A DNA stretch of 41,433 nucleotides, taken from assembly GCA_022566265.1 (NCBI GenBank), contig JADFJG010000017.1:1-41433 (forward strand), given 5' to 3'. This document shows positions 23,676-32,082 of the stretch, one piece after another. A program made the position numbers and the translations under genes. The notes beneath the pieces were generated by a model. It searched no databases. It saw only the letters and a list, made by a program, of their open reading frames with translations, and was not told the DNA's origin. The stretch is from Pseudomonadota bacterium. GTDB taxonomy: Bacteria; Pseudomonadota; Alphaproteobacteria; SMXQ01. Every line of letters starts with the position of its first letter. The stretch's first letter is position 1.

Positions 23676-25037
23676 GTGAACCTCCATCGCCTGTTGCGTG
23701 AGCGCCAAGCCGAAGGGCGGCCGGTTACGGTCGGTCTCATCGGCGCCGGCAAGTTCGGCGCCATGTTCCTCGCCCAGGCGCGCTCGACCCCCGGCCTGCA
23801 CGTCCTTGGTATCGCCGATCTCGACCTCGATCGCGCCAGGAAAAGCCTGGCGCTTACGGGCTGGCCCGAGGAACAAATCGGGGCGGCGTCGTTCGACCAG
23901 GCGCGGGCCGAAGGCACCACCCATCTTTGCGAGGACGCCCGGGCGCTGATCGAAACCGGCGGCCTCGAGGTGGTGATCGATGCCACGGGCGATCCGGCGG
24001 CGGGCATCCGCCACGCCTTGGCGGCATCCGCCCACGGGCGCCACATGATCATGGTCAATGTCGAGGCCGACGCGCTGGCCGGGCCGTTGCTGGCGCGGCG
24101 CGCGGCGGAAAGCGGCTGCGTCTATTCCCTCGCCTACGGCGACCAGCCGGCGCTGATCTGCGAACAGGTGGACTGGGCCCGCGCCGCCGGCTTCGAGGTC
24201 ATCGCCGCCGGGAAGGGGACCAAGTACCTGCCGGCCTACCACGCCTCGACGCCCGAGACCGTCTGGGACCATTACGGCTTCACCGAGGAAGAGGTGAAGC
24301 AAGGCGATTTCAACCCGCGCATGTTCAACTCCTTCCTCGACGGCACCAAGTCGGCGATCGAGATGGCGGCGGTCTGCAACGCCACCGGCCTGACCCCGGC
24401 GCCCGGCGGGCTCGGCTTTCCGCCGGCGGGGGTGGACGATCTTGGCGATGTGTTGCGCCCTGCATCGGAAGGCGGCGCGCTTCATCATCGCGGCACCGTC
24501 GAGGTCATCTCCTGTCTTAAGCGTGACGGCGGCCCGATCGAGCGCCACCTGCGCTGGGGGGTTTATGTCGCCATCGAGGCGCCGGGCGATTACGCCAGGA
24601 GATGCTTCGTCGAATACGGCCTGGCGACCGATGCCAGCGGGCGATATAGCGTGATGTACAGGCCCTACCACCTGATCGGCCTCGAGCTCGGCATCTCCGT
24701 CGCCTCGGCCGCCCTTCGCGGCGAGGCCACGGGCGCGCCTTCGGATTTTCACGCCGACGTGGTGGCCATCGCCAAGCGCGATCTCAAGGCCGGCGAGGTG
24801 CTGGACGGCGAGGGCGGCGGGACGGTCTGGGGCAAGCTCATGCCGGCAACCGACGCGCTCACCCTCGGCGGTCTTCCCATCGGCCTCGCCCACCATGTCA
24901 AACTGCGAATCGATATTGCCACCGGCGATCCGGTGCGCTGGGCCGACGTCGAGATCGACGAAAATCTTGAAGCCGTCCGCTTCCGGCGCGAAATGGAGGC
25001 GGCGTTCGGCCACGCGGTAAGCGATGCCGCGGAGTGA
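23676..25037 (+). CDS. Homoserine-dehydrogenase-like oxidoreductase with C-terminal SAF domain
   Basis: A 453-residue NAD(P)-dependent enzyme of the group described as predicted homoserine dehydrogenase with SAF domain (COG4091-type). It has an N-terminal Rossmann fold with VGLIGAGKFGAMFLAQ, a substrate region with NVEADALAGPLLA and GDQPALICEQVDWAR, a KGTKYLPAYH loop, and the central GTKSAIEMAAVCNATGL. The SAF-like C-terminus includes VVAIAKRDLKAGEVLDGEGG. I set the start at the GTG at 23676 (MNLHRLLRERQAEG), which matches the usual start of the family; the upstream ATG at 23655 lies in the leader. The true substrate is unknown; related proteins take part in branched sugar-acid or amino-acid catabolism. 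It stands alone, with no transporter beside it to help. Confidence 0.85.
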   Translation: MNLHRLLRERQAEGRPVTVGLIGAGKFGAMFLAQARSTPGLHVLGIADLDLDRARKSLALTGWPEEQIGAASFDQARAEGTTHLCEDARALIETGGLEVVIDATGDPAAGIRHALAASAHGRHMIMVNVEADALAGPLLARRAAESGCVYSLAYGDQPALICEQVDWARAAGFEVIAAGKGTKYLPAYHASTPETVWDHYGFTEEEVKQGDFNPRMFNSFLDGTKSAIEMAAVCNATGLTPAPGGLGFPPAGVDDLGDVLRPASEGGALHHRGTVEVISCLKRDGGPIERHLRWGVYVAIEAPGDYARRCFVEYGLATDASGRYSVMYRPYHLIGLELGISVASAALRGEATGAPSDFHADVVAIAKRDLKAGEVLDGEGGGTVWGKLMPATDALTLGGLPIGLAHHVKLRIDIATGDPVRWADVEIDENLEAVRFRREMEAAFGHAVSDAAE

Positions 25038-25171
25038 TGGAATCAGGTGATCTGCAGGGTGTCTCTTCGGCGCGGAAATGACTTGCGAACTAAAATCATG
25101 CTAAACTACCACCAGGGCGGAAAACCGGCCGGCGGGGGCCGGCACTCACTCGATTTTGGAAAGGACGGCGG

Positions 25172-25549
25172 ATGATGAAAGTTTGGATAGTGGCGGTTTC
25201 GGTGGCGCTCGTTCTCGCCCTTAACGGCGGCAACGCCCTGGCCCAGGAGGCGGCCAAGGGCAAGAAGGTGTTCAACAAATGCAAGATCTGCCATTCCCTC
25301 AAGAAGGGGAAGAAGAAGATCGGGCCCAGCCTTTACGGCGTCATCGGCCGCAAGGCCGGCACGGTCAAGGGCTTTAAATATTCCAAGGCGATGAAAAAAT
25401 CCGGCGTCGTCTGGGACGACAAATCCCTCGATGCCTATTTGACCAAGCCGAAGAAGTTCGTTCCGGGCACCAAGATGACTTTTGCCGGTATCAAGAAGCA
25501 AAAGGACCGGGACAACCTGATCGCCTATCTGAAGGAGGCGGCCAAATAA
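25172..25549 (+). CDS. Periplasmic class I cytochrome c
   Basis: A 125-residue protein with a signal peptide (cleavage after ALA, near residue 24). There is one haem site C37-K-I-C40-H41. GPSLYGVIGRKAG and SKAMKKSGVVWDDKSLDAYL are conserved in the mitochondrial-like cytochrome c/c550 group. Met102 in PGTKMTF is the distal ligand. It carries electrons between periplasmic redox enzymes and a terminal oxidase. The mature protein is very Lys-rich, giving a strongly basic surface suited to an acidic partner. AAGGACGG precedes the ATG. No partner oxidase or reductase is adjacent. Confidence 0.95.
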   Translation: MMKVWIVAVSVALVLALNGGNALAQEAAKGKKVFNKCKICHSLKKGKKKIGPSLYGVIGRKAGTVKGFKYSKAMKKSGVVWDDKSLDAYLTKPKKFVPGTKMTFAGIKKQKDRDNLIAYLKEAAK

Positions 25550-25774
25550 GTTTGAGGCGCGCGGCCGAAATAGGGTCGCCTCGAAGGCAATTCATCGCTT
25601 GGGGAAGGTGGTTTTGGCGCCGGCCCGGCGATCCCCCGTTGGCGCCGGGCCGGGCCGTCCGGCCATCCTTGGTCGAGGCATGCAAAAACCTCGGGCCTGG
25701 ATTGCAATATTGGCGCTACTCAGGCCGGCAAAAGAAGTTAGAGTTCTAATCGTAACCCCGAAGGATCCCCCTCT
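25550..25774. other. Region between cytochrome c gene and its terminator
   Basis: A 225-bp stretch with no recognised gene, ending at a strong terminator. The long untranslated tail is unexpected for a single gene and might hide a small RNA. I see no conserved fold. Confidence 0.35.
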
Positions 25775-25800
25775 AAGCCCCGCCGCGCGCGGGGCTTTTT
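25775..25800 (+). terminator. Rho-independent terminator
   Basis: A 9-bp stem (AAGCCCCGC, 25775-25783, with GCGGGGCTT, 25789-25797) with a 5-nt loop, ending in TTTTT. It probably ends the transcript that includes the cytochrome c gene, 225 bp after its stop. Confidence 0.85.
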
Positions 25801-25881
25801 CTGTATTCACCTCTCTGGGGCACGCTATCCCGGTGATGAGCCGATGGCTGGGCGTAGCCGAAAAACCCGCAAGGCCGTCAG

Positions 25882-26496
25882 ATGTATCATCCTTCTATGA
25901 AAGGAAGTACTAGAGCCCGGCTTTATGACGTCCTCGATCTTCCCTTCGAATATGGCCGCTACCGGCGTCTGAGGCGGCTGATGTTCGAAGGGCTTTCCGG
26001 CCGTCTCCTCGACGCCGGGGTCGGAACCGGACGCAACATCGCCTTCTACCCCGATGACAGCGAGGTGACCGGCATCGACCTCAGCCCGGCGATGATCGCC
26101 AGGGCGCGTCGGCGAAGCGACAGGCTTGGCCGCGCCGTCGATCTCCTGCAGAGGGACGTCTCGGCGACGGCGTTTGCCGACAACCACTTCGATGCCGTGA
26201 TCGCGACCTTCCTGTTCTGTGTGCTGGAGAAGGACCAGCAGTTGCCGGCGCTGATGGAGTTGGCGCGGATTTGCAGGGAAGGGGGAGAGATCAGGCTGCT
26301 CGATTACGTCTATTCCGAAAACCCGGTCCGCCGGTTCGTCATGCGCCTCTGGGCGCCGTGGGTACGGGCGGTCTTCGGCGCCGCCTTCGACCGCGACACC
26401 GAACGTTACGTCGCCGCCGCCGGGCTCGAGCTCCTCGCCCGGCGCTTCCTGGTCTCCGACGTGATCAGGTTGCTGGTGCTAAGACCCAAGGCATGA
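25882..26496 (+). CDS. Class I SAM-dependent methyltransferase
   Basis: A 204-residue methyltransferase of the Methyltransf_11 type. Motif I is LLDAGVGTGRNIAFYP and motif II VTGIDLSPAMIARAR. The motif III region is FDAVIATFLFCVLE, and the post region EIRLLDYVYSENP. The substrate is unknown; similar small enzymes include those acting on lipids or quinones (UbiE-like) and arsenite, but no diagnostic residues are seen. The ATG at 25882 has only a weak ribosome binding site; an ATG five codons later is an alternative. It converges on the small lipoprotein gene with an 11-bp gap. Confidence 0.87.
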   Translation: MYHPSMKGSTRARLYDVLDLPFEYGRYRRLRRLMFEGLSGRLLDAGVGTGRNIAFYPDDSEVTGIDLSPAMIARARRRSDRLGRAVDLLQRDVSATAFADNHFDAVIATFLFCVLEKDQQLPALMELARICREGGEIRLLDYVYSENPVRRFVMRLWAPWVRAVFGAAFDRDTERYVAAAGLELLARRFLVSDVIRLLVLRPKA

Positions 26497-26506
26497 GGGC
26501 CGGGCG

Positions 26507-26734
26507 TCAGTTACCCTGGTCGTTGCCAACCGTCCCCCGGGCTTCCTGGGCCAGCAGGCCGCGGCCATCGAACATCGCCGGCGGCGTCGCCAAGGGTTCG
26601 GCCGCGCGGCCATTCACCGGGGCGGAAAGCCCGCTGTCGAAGGAGAAGGAGTAACTCGTCCTTCCGGTATCCCATTTTCCCTGAGCGCATGCCGCCAGCA
26701 CGACGGTGGCGCATAGAGCGATGATCACGCGCAT
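26507..26734 (-). CDS. Small lipoprotein of unknown function
   Basis: A 75-residue protein with a lipoprotein signal peptide (MRVIIALCATVVLAACAQ; lipobox LAAC, Cys16). The mature part is 60 residues with a SYSFSFDSG segment and otherwise looks disordered. GGGGAGAA stands 5 bases upstream of the ATG, which supports a real gene. The family is not recognised. It ends 11 bp from the methyltransferase stop. Confidence 0.7.
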   Translation of the reverse strand: MRVIIALCATVVLAACAQGKWDTGRTSYSFSFDSGLSAPVNGRAAEPLATPPAMFDGRGLLAQEARGTVGNDQGN

Positions 26735-27118
26735 ATCGGTTCTCCCCAGCCGTTTGCACGGTTCAAGGCAGGCCCGGCGGCGGGGATGGTTCGCATCTCG
26801 TCCGGCGCCAAACCTGGCGGCGGCGCCACGCGCCCCGATCGATCCGATCGCTGGTACTCCCCATGGCCACAGGGTGACACCAATGGGTTAACAAAGATTA
26901 AACGCCTGGATGGAAGCCCGGCCTCGGTTCAGCCCCCGGAACGCCGGTGCGAGCGCCGCCGAAACCTCGAAGGCCGGTTGCCGCTGGGGGCGTGCCTCAA
27001 GGCGGGGGAGGGGGAAATGGCCCAGGAAGTTTGCAAGGCGGCGCCGGAGTGGGTATGGCGCGCGCCATTCAGGCGGCGAGGAGGGACCCGGCGCCGTCAG
27101 GGCGGGAGCGCGGTGGAT
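26735..27118. other. 384-bp intergenic region
   Basis: No gene is recognised on either strand; the plus-strand frame crossing it is the antisense of the membrane gene to its right. The end of the three-gene membrane operon and the promoter of the small lipoprotein gene must both lie here. No clear terminator is seen. Confidence 0.45.
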
Positions 27119-27637
27119 TCAAATACGCTCCTCGCGGGGATTGAAGATTCGCGGCGCTATCGGCGGATATTTCAGCGGCGGTATGGGCGGCGGAACGATC
27201 TCGATGTTGAGATCGCCCCATTCCTGAAGGCTTCTCCGGTAAAACGGGTTCTCGAGGACGATGGTCGAATTCCCGCCCGCCGCTTCGTCCACCGCGTCTT
27301 CGAGCTTCTCCGCCAGCTTCATGTTCCAGGGAACGACGTAGTAACGCGGCTCGGACGACCCCTCGGGGCGCAGCCAAAGATAAATCGACTCCTCCTCGTG
27401 CAGGCTGATGCCGAGCACGATCGCCTTCTTCACGCTTCGCTCGTACCATTCGAAGCTCATCGGCTTCGGCTTGCTCAGCATCCCTATCAGCTGCACGTAA
27501 ACGACGGGGATAAAGAACGTGGTGATCACCACCGCGAGCACCCGGAAACGGGCCGGCCGGGGGGCCCAGATGGCGATCGTCGCCAGCGCGGCGGCGATCG
27601 CGATGGCGCCGGCGAAGACATAGAACAGAATATCCAT
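27119..27637 (-). CDS. Membrane protein of unknown function, third gene of the ExbB/ExbD-like cluster
   Basis: A 172-residue protein whose family I do not recognise. It has two N-terminal membrane segments (about 3-25 and 32-53) and then a soluble domain of about 115 residues. That domain contains VLGISLHEEESIYLWLRPEG, PRYYVVPWNMKLAEKLEDAVDE and a Pro-rich end (PPPIPPLKYPPIAP). The out-of-membrane part is probably mixed alpha/beta. It starts 16 bp after the ExbD-like gene, on the same strand, so it is probably part of the same complex. The Pro-rich tail could cross the periplasm or bind a partner. Confidence 0.75.
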   Translation of the reverse strand: MDILFYVFAGAIAIAAALATIAIWAPRPARFRVLAVVITTFFIPVVYVQLIGMLSKPKPMSFEWYERSVKKAIVLGISLHEEESIYLWLRPEGSSEPRYYVVPWNMKLAEKLEDAVDEAAGGNSTIVLENPFYRRSLQEWGDLNIEIVPPPIPPLKYPPIAPRIFNPREERI

Positions 27638-27653
27638 CGGTTTTCCCCCGTTA

Positions 27654-28250
27654 TCATTGGCCGGTGATCAGCGACCTTCGAAGGGTGCTGACGCTGCCGG
27701 GCACGAGGTCGCCATCGCTGGTCAGCTTGAAGCGAAAGGCGGTCTCTTCCTGGTTTTGCCGGGTCAATTTGATATCCGTCTTAAGTATCTGGTTGGTGTC
27801 GTCGTACTTTTTTCTGACGCTGACGACGACGTTCACCGGCACGGTGACGCCCGGCGGCAACGGCCCGTACATGTGCACGTTGACGATGTATTCCCCCTGG
27901 GGGATGCCGCGGCTGTAGACGATTTCGTAATTTTCGTCCGTGGCGTCGCCCACGAAACCCAGATCGTCCCTCAGCAAGTTGAAGATTTCACCGCCCTGGT
28001 TCCAGAACCCGACGGGGAATTCCCCCGGAGCCTTCACCCACAAATCCACGTCCACCGCCTGGTTGGAGGGCCAATGAATCTCGACGATGACGTTGCCCGG
28101 GACCCTGGTTTGCTCGGATTCCTTTTTCGCCACGGTTATGTGCGGCAACAGCATGATCACCATCGCCACGAAGCCGACGAGGACGAGGAGGATCACGTCG
28201 CGGAACACCGTTCCCCAGGCATCCTCGTCGATATAATCAAGCTCTTCCAC
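27654..28250 (-). CDS. ExbD/TolR-like membrane protein with an unusual periplasmic domain
   Basis: A 198-residue protein with a short cytoplasmic N-terminus, one membrane helix (FRDVILLVLVGFVAMVIMLLPHI) and a periplasmic domain. The Asp at the start of the helix (F-R-D-V-I) is where ExbD, TolR and MotB carry their proton-binding Asp. The periplasmic part is not the usual ExbD/TolR fold. Phrases such as VIVEIHWPSNQAVDVDLWVKAPGE, GIPQGEYIVNVHMYG and VPVNVVVSV (first one quoted only in part by sense) suggest a beta-sandwich like that of secreted DUF2135-type domains. It starts with GTG at 28250, overlapping the upstream ExbB-like gene by 14 bp. Paired genes and the Asp argue for a proton-driven stator pair; what it drives is unknown. 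Confidence 0.75.
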   Translation of the reverse strand: MEELDYIDEDAWGTVFRDVILLVLVGFVAMVIMLLPHITVAKKESEQTRVPGNVIVEIHWPSNQAVDVDLWVKAPGEFPVGFWNQGGEIFNLLRDDLGFVGDATDENYEIVYSRGIPQGEYIVNVHMYGPLPPGVTVPVNVVVSVRKKYDDTNQILKTDIKLTRQNQEETAFRFKLTSDGDLVPGSVSTLRRSLITGQ

Positions 28251-28905
28251 TGGTTTCCCCCAGCTCGATGGCCGTAGTGATGAGATCGACCGTGCCGGAC
28301 ACCAAAATCCGGAAGTTGATATTCAGCCAAAGATAGAGCACGGCGCCAACCAGCGTCGTGTACATCGCGACCGACATGCCGTTGATCAGGGTGGATACCA
28401 TGGCCGTTACGTTTTTCACCTCCGTCATCGCCGCCGGATCGACCCCGGACAACGCGATGATGAAGCCGATGACGGTCCCGATCAGTCCCATGAAGATCAG
28501 CGAATTGGCGATATGGCGGACACCGGCGATCCTGTCGGTGAGCTTGAGCCGCAAAGCGCCCGCATGGAGGGACCGGCCTTCGGCGGCGGCGCCCCGGACG
28601 TGGCTCAGGTACCGTCCGGCCCGGGACCGAGAATCGGCTGTTCCGGCCTTTACCTCGTTCAATTCCACGCTGTGACGCCAAATCTTGGCGCCGCAAAGGA
28701 CCAGTCCATACAGGAAGACCAGGACGATGACGGCGGACAGCTCCATCAAATATGCCGAGAAGACGCCGTCCAGCCATCCCTGGAGATAGGCGGCGCCCAA
28801 CAAGGCGACCGCCACGATATTGACCAACGCGAATCGAACAAAGAGCAGGTATCTGTAAAGCAAATCGGCCTCCCCTTCCTGCCGCCCCCGGTCTTCGTCC
28901 CCCAT
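28237..28905 (-). CDS. MotA/TolQ/ExbB-family proton channel protein
   Basis: A 222-residue protein with membrane segments at about 17-41 and 50-75 and then the two conserved helices of the family. The third helix contains IANSLIFMGLIGTVIGFIIALSG, quoted in part, with the usual GLIGTV(L/I)G motif. The fourth contains VSTLINGMSVAMYTTLVGAVLYLWL, with the small-residue/Thr pattern of ExbB/TolQ. It would form the pore with the downstream ExbD-like subunit and use the proton gradient. It is the first gene of the cluster; the start ATG at 28905 is preceded by GGGGGACG. It is clearly not flagellar MotA, as no flagellar gene is nearby, and no TonB or Tol genes are seen. Confidence 0.88.
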   Translation of the reverse strand: MGDEDRGRQEGEADLLYRYLLFVRFALVNIVAVALLGAAYLQGWLDGVFSAYLMELSAVIVLVFLYGLVLCGAKIWRHSVELNEVKAGTADSRSRAGRYLSHVRGAAAEGRSLHAGALRLKLTDRIAGVRHIANSLIFMGLIGTVIGFIIALSGVDPAAMTEVKNVTAMVSTLINGMSVAMYTTLVGAVLYLWLNINFRILVSGTVDLITTAIELGETSGRA

Positions 28906-29046
28906 AGCGGCAACCGTTGTTCCTTTATCGCCGGGACGATGCCAGGCCGCCCGACCGAGGCGGAAAATTTGTGCGCTATCCGCAAGCGGATTTCAACCTT
29001 GCCCGCGCCGGCGACCGGTTGGTGTCGGTGTGCATCCCGGCGTCCG

Positions 29047-30231
29047 TCAACTCGGCGCGCGCCTGGCGCCGGGCATGGCGAGGGCGCAGACGCCGACGAT
29101 GGCGGCGAAACCCGCCAGCGTCATGAAGACCCAGTAGAACCCGCCGGTGACGGTGTGCAGGCCGGCCACCAGGGGCACCGCCAGGGCGGCGACGCCAAGG
29201 GCGAGGAAGAACTTGACCCCATAGACCCTGGAGCGCCATTCGTTGGTGGTGTAGCGCGCGACGATGGTGTCGTGGATGGGGATCAGTCCGAACACCGACA
29301 GCATCATGGCGACGGCGACGATCAGCATTCCCGCCTCGGCCGCCACCGCCGCCGCCGCCACCAACGGCGCCTGCGACAAGGCGACGCCGGCATAGACACG
29401 CTTTAAGGGATAGCGGTCGAGCATATAGCCGACCACCACCTGGGCGACGGCGGCGATGGCGAAGACCATGAACACCCAGCCGCCGACGCCGGTGGCCGAC
29501 GCGGCGAGCGTCGCCAGGCGTTCGTCGAAGACCTTGGGCAATGAGATGGTGGTGGCGTTGAAGACGATGCCGCCGCAAAGGGTGGCGAAGATCAGGATGA
29601 TGAAGACACGCCTGATCTCGCGCGGCGGCGCCGCTACCCGTTCCGCCGCCCCGGCGGCGGGCTTTATTGGGCCGGCGCGGACGAAGAGGGCGTAGGCCAG
29701 TCCCGTCGCCACGGCGACGGCGCCCGGCACGATGAAGGCGGCGCGCCAGCTAATGGTGTCGCTGAGGGAGCCGGCGGCGATCGCCGCCAGGGCGACGCCG
29801 AGATTCCCGAATACCCCGTTGACGCCGATCTCGCGCCCCAGCTTGCGGGCGTTCTCGGCGACCATGGCGATGCCGACGGGGTGATAGATCGAGGCGAAGA
29901 CACCGATAGCGGTGAGACCGGCGGCGAGGCTGAGCGGTCCCGTCGCCAGCCCGGTCAGGATCGACGATGCGCCGATGCCGATGAAGAACACGATCATCAT
30001 CCCCGGCCGGCTCCAGCGGTCGCCGAGCCAGCCCGCCGGCAGGGACCCGGCGCCGAAGGCGATGAAGCCATAGATCGAAAGCGCCAGCAGCCCGCCGTAG
30101 CTGTCCTCGAACCCGGGCTCATGCTCGAGCGCCAGCACCACCGTGGTGAACAGCAACATGAACAAATGGTCGTAGGCGTGGCCGAGGTTCAAGAACAGGA
30201 ACGTCCCGCTTCGCCGGTCGAAACCGTACAT
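29047..30231 (-). CDS. MFS exporter, fosmidomycin-resistance-like
   Basis: A 394-residue transporter with about 12 membrane segments in two halves joined at about residue 190-205. The GHAYDHLFMLLFTTVV start, the motif-A-like GWLGDRWSRPGMM and the ASIYHPVGIAMVAENARKLG segment are typical of the FSR/Fsr-like subfamily of proton-driven drug exporters. SWRAAFIVPGAVA is also shared. The substrate is not known. It is divergent from an AraC-type regulator with a dyad between them, so it is probably induced by its substrate through that regulator. Confidence 0.9.
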   Translation of the reverse strand: MYGFDRRSGTFLFLNLGHAYDHLFMLLFTTVVLALEHEPGFEDSYGGLLALSIYGFIAFGAGSLPAGWLGDRWSRPGMMIVFFIGIGASSILTGLATGPLSLAAGLTAIGVFASIYHPVGIAMVAENARKLGREIGVNGVFGNLGVALAAIAAGSLSDTISWRAAFIVPGAVAVATGLAYALFVRAGPIKPAAGAAERVAAPPREIRRVFIILIFATLCGGIVFNATTISLPKVFDERLATLAASATGVGGWVFMVFAIAAVAQVVVGYMLDRYPLKRVYAGVALSQAPLVAAAAVAAEAGMLIVAVAMMLSVFGLIPIHDTIVARYTTNEWRSRVYGVKFFLALGVAALAVPLVAGLHTVTGGFYWVFMTLAGFAAIVGVCALAMPGARRAPS

Positions 30232-30309
30232 GTGGCAATCTCCTTTGATCGGCGCCTCTTGGCGATCGGTGCCTCTTGGGGTTTTAGCCGTTGCCGATTC
30301 GACAGTCTT

Positions 30310-30334
30310 GCGACATTATGTCAAATTATGTCGC
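30310..30334. promoter_or_regulatory. GCGACAT-n11-ATGTCGC dyad between exporter and AraC regulator
   Basis: Perfect 7-bp arms GCGACAT (30310-30316) and ATGTCGC (30328-30334) lie in the divergent promoter region, with an internal TTATGTC direct repeat. It is a good candidate for the site of the neighbouring AraC regulator. It overlaps an ATG at 30328, which argues that translation begins at the later ATG. Confidence 0.55.
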
Positions 30335-30348
30335 AAAACAGCCAATCC

Positions 30349-31137
30349 ATGACCGTTCCGCGGCGGATTCGCGATCTCCAGGATGTTCCCCGGCCGATCG
30401 TCGCGGCGGCGTCGGATTATCCGGCGGATCACCAAATCGCCCCCCATAGCCATCCCCGGTCGCAACTGATCTACGCCGAACGTGGGGTGATGACGGTAAC
30501 CACCGGTATCGGCGTCTGGGTCATCCCGCCCCAGCGCGCGGTCTGGGTGCCGGCGGGAATGGAACACCGGGTCGGCGCCACCGGGCCGATCCGCATGCGG
30601 TCCCTCTTCGTCGCCGCCGGCGCCAAAGCCGGGCTGCCCGCCGAATGTTGCGTCGTCACCGTCTCGCCGCTGCTTCGCGAACTCATCCTCCGGGCGGTCG
30701 AGATTCCGCCGCTTTATGATCTCGACGGTGCCGACGGCCGCCTCATGGACGTCATCCTCGACCAGTTGCAGAGGCTGCCGGTGACGCCCCTGCATCTGCC
30801 GATGGCGGCCGATGCCCGGCTCGGACGGATCACCAACGCGCTCCTCGCCGAACCCGGAATCAACCGGACGTTGGCGGAGTGGTCCAATGAGGCCGGGGCC
30901 AGCGCCCGGACGCTTTCGCGCCTCTTCGTCAAGGAGACCGGCATGACGTTCGGCGCCTGGCGGCAACAGGTCCGTCTTTTGAAGGCGTTGGAGATGCTGG
31001 CCGGCGGGCATGGGGTGACGGTCGCCGCGCTCGAACTCGGCTATCAGAGCCCGAGTGCCTTCGTCGCCATGTTCCGCCGCGCGCTCGGCGTCTCGCCGGG
31101 GCGCTATTTCGCCACGCCGGAGGGGGCGCCTGAATGA
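30349..31137 (+). CDS. AraC-family transcriptional regulator
   Basis: A 262-residue regulator with an N-terminal cupin (sensor) domain and a C-terminal double helix-turn-helix (about 160-255). The cupin has HSHPRSQLIYAERGVMTV and WVIPPQRAVWVPAGMEH. The HTH has LAEWSNEAGASARTLSRLF and VTVAALELGYQSPSAFVAMFRRALGVSPGRYF, both typical AraC segments quoted in part. The start is uncertain: ATG 30349 avoids the dyad, while ATG 30328 lies within it. Neither has a good ribosome binding site. It probably controls the divergent MFS exporter and itself. Confidence 0.9.
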   Translation: MTVPRRIRDLQDVPRPIVAAASDYPADHQIAPHSHPRSQLIYAERGVMTVTTGIGVWVIPPQRAVWVPAGMEHRVGATGPIRMRSLFVAAGAKAGLPAECCVVTVSPLLRELILRAVEIPPLYDLDGADGRLMDVILDQLQRLPVTPLHLPMAADARLGRITNALLAEPGINRTLAEWSNEAGASARTLSRLFVKETGMTFGAWRQQVRLLKALEMLAGGHGVTVAALELGYQSPSAFVAMFRRALGVSPGRYFATPEGAPE

Positions 31138-31161
31138 TTATCGAGTTAATCGGATAATGGG

Positions 31162-32082
31162 TTAGCGGCGCGCACCGACGCCGCTCAAGGGACCCTGTTC
31201 GGCCGTGGCCGATAGTGCCGCCCGGTTTCCCCAGGCCACCGGTTCGGGCGCCAGGGCGATGCCGCCCCCAGCCTTTTCCACCGCCGGCAAGATATCGGGA
31301 TTCGGCCAAAGCCCGGTCTCGAGCGCCCGGGCGTAACCTTCGGGCAAGCCGCGGGCGCGCATCTTGGCGGCGGCGCGCCGGTGATCGTAACCGAGCGCCC
31401 GGTGCTCGACGAGGATGCCGTCGGCGTCCGGCTGGAGCAGGGCGAACCATGTCCTCGGCGTGCCGTCGTTGGCCGGCATGCCGACGGCGCCGGCCGAGAC
31501 CCACAACCGCCCGTCGATCACGCGGGTGAAGGGCAGGCCGCAATGGCCCGTGATCACCCCGTCGCAACCGCTGGCGGCGATCTCGGCGGTTATGTCGGTA
31601 GCGGGCGAGGAGGCGTAAAGGGCGTGGTTGATGCGCGACGGCGCGCCGTGCACCGCCACCAGCCGCCGCCGGCCGAGGGTAAAGTGTATGGCGCCCGGCA
31701 GAGCCGCCATCCAGCGCCTGGCGTCGGCGTCGATCTCGGCGCCGGCGAAGGCGTACCAGCTCCTGGCGTCGGCTTTTGCCGCCGAGTCCGCCGGAAAATC
31801 GCAGCCGCAGTCCGAGGCGTCGGCGCCGAGCGCCTGCTCGACATTTCCCATCACCACCCTGACCCCGGCGGCGCGAATGGCGGCGACGGTGGCGGCGGGA
31901 TCGGCGCAATAGGCGACGACGTCGCCGGTGCAGATCGTGCGTTCGGGCGGAATGCCGAGCGCCGCGCCCGCCGCCAGCACCGCCCGGGTCGCCTCGAGGT
32001 TGCCATAGGGTCCGCCGATGATCAGGACCGGTCCGTCGAAATTCAACTCATCCACCATCGCCCGCGCTTCGGTTATCGACAT
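31162..32082 (-). CDS. Metallophosphoesterase-fold protein with altered metal-ligand motifs
   Basis: A 306-residue protein of the calcineurin-like phosphoesterase fold, close in layout to YfcE/diadenosine-tetraphosphatase-like enzymes. The first motif, normally SDIHGN, reads GGPYGN, losing the Asp and His. Motif two is kept as TGDVVAY. GNHE reads GNVE. The later His is kept in AVHGAPS, and GHTH reads GHCG. A Cys pair (DCGCDF) follows. The pattern seems consistent with a subfamily I recall from alphaproteobacteria with FGGPYSNLQA at the first motif, so it is not just a damaged copy. Activity is unknown; a different metal or a non-catalytic role is possible. ATG 32082 has GGAAGGTGG upstream; longer frames run into Arg-rich leader DNA. 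Confidence 0.82.
   Translation of the reverse strand: MSITEARAMVDELNFDGPVLIIGGPYGNLEATRAVLAAGAALGIPPERTICTGDVVAYCADPAATVAAIRAAGVRVVMGNVEQALGADASDCGCDFPADSAAKADARSWYAFAGAEIDADARRWMAALPGAIHFTLGRRRLVAVHGAPSRINHALYASSPATDITAEIAASGCDGVITGHCGLPFTRVIDGRLWVSAGAVGMPANDGTPRTWFALLQPDADGILVEHRALGYDHRRAAAKMRARGLPEGYARALETGLWPNPDILPAVEKAGGGIALAPEPVAWGNRAALSATAEQGPLSGVGARR

Noticed and set aside
23613-25013. Long minus-strand frame opposite the SAF-domain oxidoreductase
   Set aside because: It is an antisense shadow with Arg/His/Gly-rich composition and no family resemblance; the plus-strand protein has clear motifs.
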